The notes under the pieces are model-generated. The model was not told where the DNA came from. It saw only the letters and a list, made by a program, of their open reading frames with translations, and ran no database searches. Shown here piece by piece: positions 44,396-54,063 of a DNA stretch of 64,000 nucleotides. The position numbers and the translations under genes are program-made. The stretch is from Sphaerosporella brunnea. Taxonomy: Eukaryota; Ascomycota; Pezizomycetes; Pezizales; Pyronemataceae. The number at the start of each line of letters is the position of its first letter. The stretch's first letter is position 1. Where the stretch lies: positions 124,001-188,000 of the forward strand of contig VXIS01000057.1 of the NCBI GenBank assembly GCA_008704415.1, in the 5' to 3' direction.

Positions 44396-45455
44396 TAAAA
44401 CGAGTTCATACAAAGGCAGTAAATATTGAAAGACTTCCTGCTAGTCGTGGTGAGAGTTTCGTATGGGATTCCAAAAATGGAGGAGCTGAGCTGCGTCAGC
44501 AAGCATCATCAGCAAAGATTACAGAAACCAGGAACGCGTGTACGGAATCCACAGCCGTGAGGGTTGAGCGTGGTGATTGCCAGAAAACCCATGCTCGGTG
44601 AGGTAACTACCGGCGCGTAGGACCAGCAACGCCCGGTCGTGTCAAAGAAGCGACGATGCATCCACGGCATTAGAGGTCCTCGAGATAAGTTAAATTGCGG
44701 GCTAGCTGCCAAAAAAACCGCCAATGAAGAACACCAGCCTCCTTCTTTGCTTTGAGAGATGATCTCTTGAGCTTTTCCCCTATACAACTTTTTCGATATT
44801 GGATGGAATATCTGGTTAGAAAAGCCACCTTACTTAAGGTCATTTGGATCTACTAAACGTGACCGAATTTCCAGCCAACCCATCTTTTCAAGCTATCGTG
44901 AGGACCTGCTGCGCAAGTTTTTGAGCAACGAGATTTCAGGACGTTCCGAGCAATGAAGTAAAGACGCCACCTGTCACCAGGTGTTATCTGTCGGTGATTT
45001 TTTTCCGCCCGGAGGGTCGTCCGATGTGTTAGAACGCTCACCGAGTGGTGCCCAGTGAAACCACATGGTCCACAATATTGTGAGATCCGGATGAATTGCT
45101 GATTAGCATCTGGTTTCCAGTGAACGGGAATGTCAGGTAGAATGCTCGCATCTAATGTTCAAAATTGTCACCACCGGCCCCATCTGTACCTCATTGCTTA
45201 CTGCAGTACTCGACTCTATGGAAAACCCTATCCAGAAGGTTGGGTTCCTCGCCTCCTGCGACCTTATTTCTAAGCATGGCCTGATACCACAATAGGAGTC
45301 GTTTCTGGTTTCATAGTTATGGAGTGGATTGGAGAAACGGTTACGCATGTGTCAGAGGTGGCTCTTCTGTTTTTTTTCACATCATGGAAAACTCGAGTAT
45401 ACTGTAGCAGTTCCATTACCTCAACACGGATTCCAAACATACATCCAATTCGTAC
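44396..45455. other. Intergenic, downstream of F-box/LRR-like gene
   Basis: About 1.06 kb. Short frames on both strands are not recognisable as protein. The right end should include the 3' UTR of the following minus-strand gene. Confidence 0.4.
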
Positions 45456-47243
45456 TCATTCAATAAACGACCTGTGGGCATGTCGGTTAATTAAACCCTG
45501 ACAGTCTTTCCAGTCATGCATTTCATAGTTTGCATCCCAATCAACAGTCACGCAGCCAGTCGGTGGATCTTTGATCGAGCTCATATTAGTACCCAGAACC
45601 GAAACCTATTATCCGAAGCGTAACACTCACATCCAAGAATCCACATAGTATTTTGGTAATTTGTTGCCGCATAAACACCCAAACACTCAAGACAATCTTC
45701 TTCTCTACACATCTTGACGGTAGCGCTGTATGCTCGAGTCCATCTCTCCTCAATCCTGGGAGGGGTGTAAGGTCTGGGGGCCCACTGATCAAAGGCCTTG
45801 CTCAGTTGGGATATGGTAAGAAATGTCCCATCAACAGGCTGCATCAATGTTGGAGCAACGTTGCTTCGGGGTCCTAACAAGATGATATCGCGACACATGC
45901 ACGGAAGTACGATATTGGCTTCTGTAATGTTCTTGCAGAAGCGGCGCAGGAGCGGACATAGGTGTGGATGTTGGTGCGACCTTTTGCGACTAGCGAAAGC
46001 CTTGTACGAAGAAAACGCTGACTCGTTCTCCTCCTCAATTTCCAGGTGAAAGGAACGTAAGTTGGGCAAGACGCGGTGAAGCAGCTTAGAGATTCCTTTA
46101 AGTAAAAAAACTTCAGCAAGGAACGCTCAACAGTGATCTGATTGAGTTCACGACTTACCTCCATACGTCAACCCGGGGATTTTAATCAGCCTCAGTTTCT
46201 TAAGGTTCCCCATCCATGGCAGCATCGCAGTAAGAACAGAGTCGTTCAATTCGGGGCTAAATTCAGCGTTGAAGAAAACAAGTTTCTGCATCCCCTTCAG
46301 ATCCTCTGGGCCGAGCGCGATAGGTTCTCGGAGTTGCTGTAGGCGATTTATTTTGTCTTCCTCTCGCAAAGGCTGATGACTTATGATCAATACTTTGAGA
46401 TCTGGGAAAGATGCTTCACCCAGAAGACCCCTCCAATACCACGTCGCAGCTCGACAGAGATGGTTTTTTTCAAAATCCTGCATCTCGGAACGCCGGCAAG
46501 GAAGAACAGAATAAGTGGACTGCGGAATCCTATCAGGATTGAAGTGGACTTGGGGGGGTGGTCCGCTACCGAAGAGAGCAGCCATGGCGTCAACGACGGT
46601 ATGGACGCCGAAGTACGTCTTGTTCGTACAATTAAGCAGGAGGTACTTAATCTTCGGGAAAGAATCGTATTCAAAGGAGAGCATCGGTTGGTCCCAGCAC
46701 CATTTCTCTTTGATGGCCATGCTGATCTCAACATATGGGCAGCGTCTGATCATGAGGCCATTAGCACGATCCAGATGACGGAATGCCAAACCTACTGAGC
46801 GATCCAACGGAGAACACGAGCCAACATGATTCCCTCCGGTCCCTCAGCCCAATTGAAACATATCATCAGGCGCCTCAAAGGCTTTTTGACAGATCCACCC
46901 AAAGCCGCGATGTTAACTGGGTTCTCAATTGATCGACCCAGCTTGAGTAGTTTCGGGAATTCGACAGTTCTGACAGAAGAATATAGAAGAAATTGCGTAA
47001 AGCGGTAGAAGGCGGAAGAGATCCGGGTCATTTTCAATATCTCATCAAGGAGAAACCATTTGGCCATTCTGGTACTGACTTCCGGCTTCGAAAGCAACCT
47101 AGCAATATCAGCACATGTGAAGCAAGCGCATGGATATTCGGAGGGGATATTTACTCTGCCCAGAGGTCATGCCGACGACCCCTTTCCTTCTCGGCAGGGG
47201 TAGCTTCCCTCTTTTTCAGCTCTTTCCTCCTAGAAGGAGCCAT
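45456..47243 (-). CDS. Hypothetical F-box/LRR-like protein
   Basis: A five-exon minus-strand gene: 47243-47155, 47098-46796, 46745-46159, 46095-45631 and 45568-45456, about 518 aa. Every junction restores frame, introns are 50-63 nt, and several have branch-point strings such as TGCTAATG or TACTAATA near the acceptor. The product begins MAPSRRKELKKREATPAEKE. The part RFTQFLLYSSVRTVEFPKLL near 75-95 resembles what follows the F-box in fungal F-box proteins. Later segments such as NLKKLRLIKIPGL and LLHRVLPNLRSFHLEIEEEN are LRR-like. A canonical F-box is not visible. Two acceptors end in AAG. It lies between mobile-element-rich DNA and conserved genes, as expected for a lineage-restricted gene. 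The F-box/LRR label is inference. Confidence 0.6.
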
Positions 47244-48457
47244 CTCTAATAAGTGTATGTGATTTGAGATGCGACTAATATGTTATCCCAGGAGTACAGG
47301 TCTGTGTCGGAAGGGAGAAAATCGGGGGCGAAATGCGATGACCTGCGGTGTGTTCGCCCGAGTCTAAGAGGCGAAGCTTTGAGCGAATGAAGAGGGTTGT
47401 GGAAGGAGAAGGACAACAAGAAGCGGAGTAGGAGTAACTTGTTGTGTTTCGACTTCCAATTAGGGCCAGACGGAGCTTAATTGAGGGGGCTTGCTATGGT
47501 ATGATGAGATTGCCCGCCCAAGGCAACCCAATAGACCATGCAGACTTGTGTTCGCTGGTTCAAACAGAATCACTTCCCTCTCTCTTTTTAATTTGCTCTT
47601 TCCGATGCTGTTGATAGGAGATTCGTGCCCCGATGTTCGGGGGAATCATTCATAAGAGGGCCTAAGATTTATCAATGCCTCAAAAATCTCCACAAAGAGA
47701 CAGGCTGTATAACAGACAGGCTTCAGAATATCGGAAGAGCGGGTTAGCGTTTCAAAAACCATTCCGTGCGAGGGGCTTCCCAGATAAACAAACACCCTCA
47801 CCGACACCGACACGCTTCAACCAAAGAAATTCCTCACCTGAACTGAGTTCCATTGCATGTCTCCTTCCCGTGCTTGGTAACCACAATATCATCCCTCGTT
47901 GTCCAAGTCGACACACCGAGCAGTACTCCATGCATATGTCGCCTTCCGTTAATCATGAAAAAGCACAGACCACCCACTTAGCCTGCAGCCCTATCCGCAG
48001 CCACGCGACGGCGATCCCCCACTTGCCCACTCCGCACTCCCCAGATCTTCGATGCGCGAAATCTTTCGCCTCCAATGAAAAACCGCAGCGCGGCACAAAA
48101 GTCGGAAGCCCGAATCAGACATCACAAACGGTGTCGGAATATATGCATACATCCTCAATCATGAAACGTCCCTTCAAGCCACATCAAATCGGAGTTCGAG
48201 TTTGCCATTGGCTACATTTAAACATAAGTACTCCATCACCAAAATACCCCTTCATACCAAGGGAATTGAATGCATCTCCAACTGCAAATACGATCCAAAC
48301 CGAAGCTTCCGGACATAAATAGCAAAAAAACAGAAAAAAAAAAGAGTAATTGTCTGCTGTCGTCCAAACTACTGCCTGTTTAGATTGAACGGCCCCGGAC
48401 TATGAGGCCATCATTTTCAATGCATTCCCAGCATAATGTTAAACAAACAGGCGCAGA
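47244..48457. other. Intergenic between F-box/LRR-like gene and SRC1
   Basis: About 1.2 kb: promoter of the F-box/LRR-like gene and 3' region of SRC1. A plus-strand frame of 215 codons (47675-48322) is open but Ser/Pro/His-rich and unrecognised; see findings. Confidence 0.4.
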
Positions 48458-50775
48458 TCACACGACCGGTCTCTTCGGAACGTTCCTCCACTCTAAATCC
48501 TGCCTCGGCGCATCATTCTCGTTAAACACGGACTTGCCCTCAACGAACCTTCCGCCGATCCACGTCCAAACTCTCATGATTTCGCCTTGTACCTCTCTCT
48601 CTCCGGCGCGGACGTTGGTGTTCTGCTCCACGACCTTTTCAACCCCCTCCCATAGATGCCTCCTCTTCTTGGGATCCAATTCATACTGCAGTACTTGGTC
48701 CCGCAGGTGCGGCACCGCGACGTACGGATGGTCTGGGTGCTGAATCGCGTAAACTGCAAGTTGGGACAGTGCGATGTGTACCAACTTAGTGACCTTGCTT
48801 TGGTATGTTTTTCGATGTGCTAAGATTGAGCGAATCACAACACCCGCCAGGAGGAGAAAGATCATTCCTATCACGGTAGAATTAGTGCGTCGCCCATACA
48901 AATCCACGCAGACTGAACATGCCAATAATTTCGACTCGATATCTGGCCACGGATCCTGCGATGAAGAGCCGGGCCGCACAGCCGAACGGGAGAGCTGCAA
49001 GGGACGTCGATTTGAGTTTTGTATTTCCGTCTCTGTTGTATCCGGCGGAGTCCTGCTGTCAGATAAGAGCGTTCGTCTTTAGGCGTAGAGAGGGGTGGCC
49101 TACGTGTCGGTATCAACGATGACCTCCTCGCGATTCGACAAGTCCTCTAGAGCATGCCTCCAGAGCTCCGAGAATTCTCGATCTGACAGAGCCGGCTATA
49201 TCAAGTCAAACAGTCAGCATGAGTTGGAAACAGCAGATGGGTGATGTGAAGCTCAGAAAAGAATAAGTGCAAGTAAAACAGCAAGGGACTGACGGCTTTG
49301 CGATCGTATAGAACTTGCCTCAGATCCGCCTCCGAGACACCTTCCAAATCCATTCCACCACTCAAGAATTTCTCTTTGCAACGTTGCTCCGCGCCACTCT
49401 TCCGGAGAATATCAAGAGCAGCATCAGACATAATCATCGCACGTCGTTCTTTTTCGGTGTCGGGGACGCAGGCAGGTGGGATGGGCCAAAGTCCACCCAG
49501 CGAAAGCCAACTGTTGACCTTGATGTAATCGTCGACACAATCCAGTTCCATGCCAGGATAGCACCGTGCGTGGGGCGGACATGGTTCGCAATCTGGACGA
49601 ATCAACTCTAGCAGAGGGTTGTCTGATTCATAGCTGCGCATGTCTGCAGGTATCAAATTAACACCAGTCCATCAAACCAACCGAGTCTCTTACCAAGACC
49701 ACCAACGCCACAATAACCAACTTCTATCTTTTCGGCCCTCCACCAGATAGCGTATGCCATAAGGATGAACGACACAGTCACCAGAAGAATGTTGCTACCA
49801 GTGCCCGAAGGCCGGCGCGAGTTTCTTCGCACAAGCTCCCGAGGGGGTTCCTGGGCGAGCTCTGCGGCTTCTTGAGGACTAAATTCCTCTCCAGGTTCCA
49901 TGGCATCGGGCTCGGGCATCACAATACTGTATTTTGTCCTTTCACTGGCGCCGTTATTTGTTCGCTGGCTGCCGTTGGTTGCCGTACGGATCGGGTTTCG
50001 CCTCTTTGTTAGGGTACCGTCTCGTGGGTAGTCGGGCTCGGGTTGCTGAAACACCTCGACAGGCACGCCCTCAGTTCTCCGCCTAAGAGTACCCGAGGGC
50101 TTTTTTGCAGAAGCCGGCACACCAACAGTCTGCATCATCGTCAGTACCAATTCTTGCGCTTAGATGGGTCCAACTACATACCCGTCGCCTTTCCGGATCA
50201 GGACTCTTGATTGGCATTGGTGGGGATCCCATTTGAAAAGGATTGTAAGAGGAGAAGGGTGTGTCCGATTCCTCGGGTTCGACTTTCCGATAAGGGGTCG
50301 CAACTTCATCCATGGGCAGCCTTGTCATACTCTTTCTAGGCTTTCTCACAGCCGATGGAGGGAGTTGATTTTCATCTTGCACAGGCTCGACATCCACAGT
50401 CCTTCTCCTAGAAGATGCTCTGCCGTGCGGCTTGCGCGTGCTTTTTGGGGGAGCATCATCGTCTTCTTCAGTGTGATCCTCTGTAACACCGCGCGTCGTG
50501 CGCCTAGGTCGTCGTGCTGGAGTTGCATGGATGTCGTTCTTTTCTGGAGTGAATCCCGCATCGATCATGCCCTCGGTAGACGGTTTCACTCGCGCGCTAG
50601 CGGTACGCAACTTTTGCGCTCTGGAGGCGACATGTTGGTTGAAAAGCTCGAGAAGAACCGACTTCTTCGCTGACGACGGATAGTCGACATCGTACTTAAG
50701 CAGTATACCCCGCAGTTCAGCGACCTTCAGCGTATTGGGATCAAAACCGGGCTCCAGGTATGCTTCTGATTCCAT
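48458..50775 (-). CDS. SRC1: Inner nuclear membrane protein SRC1/HEH (LEM-like, MAN1 C-terminal domain)
   Basis: Nuclear envelope protein that tethers chromatin and recruits ESCRT for nuclear-pore and envelope surveillance. Five exons: 50775-50182, 50129-49694, 49643-49294, 49195-49104 and 49055-48458, about 689 aa. The N-terminal HeH motif (about 8-50) reads FDPNTLKVAELRGILLKYDV then YPSSAKKSVLLELFNQHV. Basic clusters RRPRRTTRG and RKPHGRASSRRR (about 85-125) could be NLS. Transmembrane helix 1 is about 311-328 (NILLVTVSFILMAYAIWW), a Cys-containing luminal domain follows (DCEPCPPHARCYPGMELDCV), helix 2 is about 549-570 (STVIGMIFLLLAGVVIRSIL), and the C-terminus is the MAN1/Src1 C-terminal domain. 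Two helices with both ends nucleoplasmic is the family topology. The donor GTCAGT of intron 3 is weak; frame supports it. Divergent from TRS20 with 211 bp between start codons. Confidence 0.93.
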
Positions 50776-50986
50776 TTTGTGTTTTAGCCGTTATGCGATA
50801 GTATAGTTGGGGTTGAGAGTTATGTGAAGAAGATAGCTTGGGGGAAGTAGGTGAGCGGTGGTGGTGTTATCGAGAACAAGCAATCAGGCAAAGCAGCCGC
50901 CGCCAAGACGTTTCATGTGCAACTGGGGTCAACGCTGACTGATGAGAAGCCAAACAGTGACGAACCTACCAACAACCAGCACACAA
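50776..50986. promoter_or_regulatory. Bidirectional promoter region SRC1 / TRS20
   Basis: The start codons of SRC1 (minus) and TRS20 (plus) are 211 bp apart, so both promoters must lie here or overlap it. No specific motif can be assigned. Confidence 0.6.
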
Positions 50987-51547
50987 ATGTCCTTCTACTT
51001 CGCGATCATCGGTACAAAGGATAACCCCATCTATGAATGCGAATTCGGCACGTCGAAGCAGGGCGGCGATGGCATCGCACGGGTAGCTACGCTCTCCCCC
51101 TTACAACTTTCCACCCAGAGGAGCTCCGCTGATGAGAAAGAATCCATAGTGGCCGGAAGATCAACGTCCAATGAACCAGTTTATCCTACACTCAGCGCTG
51201 GACATTGTGGAGGAGGTGCAGTGGGTGCAACGCGAGCTGTATCTGAAGACGGTGGATAGGTTCAACAACCTTATGGTTTCGTGCTTTTTGAGTGCAGGGA
51301 GTGAGTTCTCCCGATGATACTACATACCGGAGGTGGGGAGGGCAGTGCTTACACCTCCCGCCATGCAGACATCAAATTCCTTCTTCTCCACGACACCAAG
51401 ATCGAAGATCCCATCCGGCAGTTCTTCACGGACGTGCACGAGGTGTACATAAAGACGTTAATGAACCCGTTCTACGAGGTGGACATGCGGATCACGAGCA
51501 TGGTTTTCGACGCGAGAGTTAGGGCTGCAGCCAAGAAGTATCTATAG
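50987..51547 (+). CDS. TRS20: TRAPP complex subunit Trs20 (TRAPPC2, sedlin)
   Basis: Core TRAPP subunit of longin-like fold that links TRAPP II/III subunits to the core. Three exons: 50987-51082, 51150-51300 and 51369-51547, about 141 aa, the usual size. It begins MSFYFAIIGTKDNPIYECEF, the sedlin start. Exon 2 gives MNQFILHSALDIVEEVQWVQ and LKTVDRFNNLMVSCFLSAG; exon 3 gives IKFLLLHDTKIEDPIRQFFT and ends with YIKTLMNPFYEVDMRITSMV through AAAKKYL. Splice phases agree (exon 1 ends in phase 0; exon 2 leaves one base that completes Asn). The second TRAPP core gene of the window. Confidence 0.94.
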
Positions 51548-52395
51548 CCCGATGGTAGGATGGGCCGGCGGGGAGTGGGATGAGGTGCGGCTATACTACA
51601 GATTTTTGCATGCTTTAAAAGGCGTTCGGGTATCTTTTGCTTTTTTTTCTGTGCGATGATGATTGCTGAATGTAAGATATCCATCCATCCATATATAATT
51701 GGTCTAGATGTGCCCACGAAGAAAATATGGCTACCTACTTAGTTGTATAGACAAGAAGTACAACGATGGAGTTCTCCGGTGACCTACTGGGTTAGTAATT
51801 TAAGGGATTATATATGACCAGCGCTTTGCTTGTTTATTGCTGTGCTCTCTCCATCATTACCCACCCCATTTCTAGAGAAGTCGAATGACAGTCCCTGACG
51901 GCCGCTGACTGGCATTCAGTGATTAAGTTGTCACGACGTCACGGGGTAGAACTGGTAGGAGTCATAACGTACATGTACACATTGTAAAGACCAACCTATC
52001 GTTTTTCTCTTCCAGATCTGCTGCGACATGAGCCCTGTCAGAAATCGCTCCTAACTTGCAACAAAGTCAGTAGTGACAACGTGTTTCTTTCTCATGCGGG
52101 GTTTACGATTTCGCATGGCGCCCGAATAGAAAGTATACCTGGCTTTTTGAGCCCATAGCGCTTCAGATGCGTCGCTTTGGGGCTATTTTGCGGGCAGGAA
52201 AAGGGACCTACTTAGTAGGTACTCCCGGTCACCGCCCGTCACGAGACCATGGTGATGCACGGCGAGTCACTCGATAGCCATTAGCCTTGCGTCGAATCAA
52301 AAATGCAAGAAGGCAGGCTCGATGTACACAAAAGCAATTTAACGGCCCAAGTAAAACAACTCATTAACATGCACTCATCCTCCCCAGATAACCAC
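51548..52395. other. Intergenic between convergent TRS20 and PIL1-type gene
   Basis: About 850 bp comprising both 3' regions and nothing else I recognise. TACTTAGTAGGTA and nearby TACCTACTTAG strings are short palindromic pieces. Confidence 0.4.
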
Positions 52396-53592
52396 TCACG
52401 CCACAGCAAGCATGGACTGCTGTCTCCGCAACACCGCCTTCTGCTTCCCAGCCGCCTTCGCCCTTTCATGGTCACTCAGCGGGTAAGGTGCATCACCTGC
52501 GCTACCGTAACCGCTACTGCCACCACTACTGCCAGAGCTACTGCTGGCATGCCTATGCACCGGGTGCACCAGGTTCGGCGGCGGGACAGCGCTCTTACCC
52601 TGCGGCATGGCCGGGGTGGCACTTCTAGATATAGAGGGTGTTCCAATTCTGAGTGCAGGCATCGAGACTGCTTGGTGAACAACGCCTGCGCTGCTCGCAC
52701 TGGCGGCAGCCTGACCATCTATGACGCCGCCGGCAACAACATGCGCATTTGTGGTGACTTCCTCCTCGATGTTCAGAGACCAGTCTTTCAGCTCTTCCTC
52801 GGCATCCAACAGGATTTGTCGCGCCTCGCGTTCATGTTCAAAGGGGAGTAGCTGCTCGCCTGGCACGACTGGAGTGTCGTCCAGTAGGTTCAGCATGCGT
52901 AGTCCGTGCCGGGCTAGGACGGTTTGCTTTTCAGCGCGTTCGATCACGGCTACGAATTGCGCGGCGAAGGCCTCCTTGAGTTTGCTGCGGGTGACGTTGG
53001 TGAGCTGGGCTTCGGCCACTAGGTTCTCAGCTTCGGCGCGGACTAGTTCTTGCTCCAGAAGAGTGATCTTGGTGCTGCTGGGGTCTTTATATCGCAGCTT
53101 TGCGATCTCGTCCGTGATTTTTGCTTTGTGCTCTCGACTCGGCTGCACACTGCTCTCGGTATTCCGGATCTGCTTAAGCACACTCCGGTACTCTTCCAAG
53201 CTCTGCGCAAATGCTTCCTCCTGCGCTCCCAGCTCGGATAGTAGCACGCCTAACTTGTCCGAGAGCTCGTTGACCGCGTCGTCGCCGGTTTGCTCGCCCC
53301 ATTCAGAGAGCTGGTTGGCGATGCTTTGTCGCTCTCGTCCGGCGGACTCGTAAGAGGTTATTACGTGGTTCTCGGTTTTGATCAGTCGGTATAGACGACG
53401 GCTCAGCTCTGGCTGGTAGTTGCCTCGCAATGAGGCCAGCGTGAAGCGGTGTTTTCGGACGGGTGGGGCAGGGGCTGAGGGGTCCCGCGGACGGCCGCGG
53501 ACGCTGAGGGAGCGGTTGCGCGAGGAGGCCTTGGTGCCGGTAGTGGTGGAGGAGGCTTTGTGGGGAGTGTAGGGTGGGGGGAGGAGAGGCAT
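52396..53592 (-). CDS. Eisosome BAR-domain protein, PIL1/LSP1 family
   Basis: Membrane-bending protein that coats the plasma-membrane furrows (eisosomes) and responds to sphingolipid signalling. Single exon, 398 aa. After a short Ser/Pro-rich start, the conserved BAR region runs from about 47 to 290: HRFTLASLRGNYQPELSRRL, ENHVITSYESAGRERQSIAN, QLSEWGEQTGDDAVNELSDK, LGVLLSELGAQEEAFAQSLE, then IRNTESSVQPSREHKAKITD, ITLLEQELVRAEAENLVAEA and LNLLDDTPVVPGE. All are diagnostic for Pil1/Lsp1. The C-terminal about 100 residues are Ser/Gly/Ala-rich. The N-terminus lacks the Gly/Phe-rich stretch of yeast Pil1, so it may be one of the divergent paralogues found in Pezizomycotina. Divergent from DOP1. 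Confidence 0.94.
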   Translation of the reverse strand: MPLLPPPYTPHKASSTTTGTKASSRNRSLSVRGRPRDPSAPAPPVRKHRFTLASLRGNYQPELSRRLYRLIKTENHVITSYESAGRERQSIANQLSEWGEQTGDDAVNELSDKLGVLLSELGAQEEAFAQSLEEYRSVLKQIRNTESSVQPSREHKAKITDEIAKLRYKDPSSTKITLLEQELVRAEAENLVAEAQLTNVTRSKLKEAFAAQFVAVIERAEKQTVLARHGLRMLNLLDDTPVVPGEQLLPFEHEREARQILLDAEEELKDWSLNIEEEVTTNAHVVAGGVIDGQAAASASSAGVVHQAVSMPALRIGTPSISRSATPAMPQGKSAVPPPNLVHPVHRHASSSSGSSGGSSGYGSAGDAPYPLSDHERAKAAGKQKAVLRRQQSMLAVA

Positions 53593-54063
53593 TGTGCTAC
53601 TGGTTTGACGGGCCAGTGGTTAATTACTAGAACTGGAAAGCTGTTTGCTGAAAGACGATGTCAAGAGTTGAAGTGAAGGCCGGCTTGCGGAAGAAATTGG
53701 GCATCACCAGAATTCCATTGATTATATACTCAAAAGGCCGTTGATATGTGGCTCAGAATAGAAGCCGTCCCACGGTGTTCGAGTTCGCGCTCGCCAGTGG
53801 AAATAGCTTTTCATGGTGGCTTGCCGCCCGCCGGATGATGTTCACCATATGGCTGAAACGTGGTGACATTTTTGGAGGCGCGTAGAGTAAGTACTCGTAC
53901 AAGGAAGTTATGTAATACATAAATGCCGAAAACCCCGTGAGCCTCATACATAGTTTAGCTTGTGACAGAACGCGCAACGTTGCTCGTGCTGAATGAGAGT
54001 GACCATATGCTTCTCTTTTCGTCTGCAAAAAGATACCCCGCCAATTGAATAGAATAATAATCA
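53593..54063. promoter_or_regulatory. Divergent promoter region PIL1-type gene / DOP1
   Basis: The two start codons are 471 bp apart on opposite strands. Both promoters must be in or near this stretch; no motif can be assigned with confidence. Confidence 0.5.
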
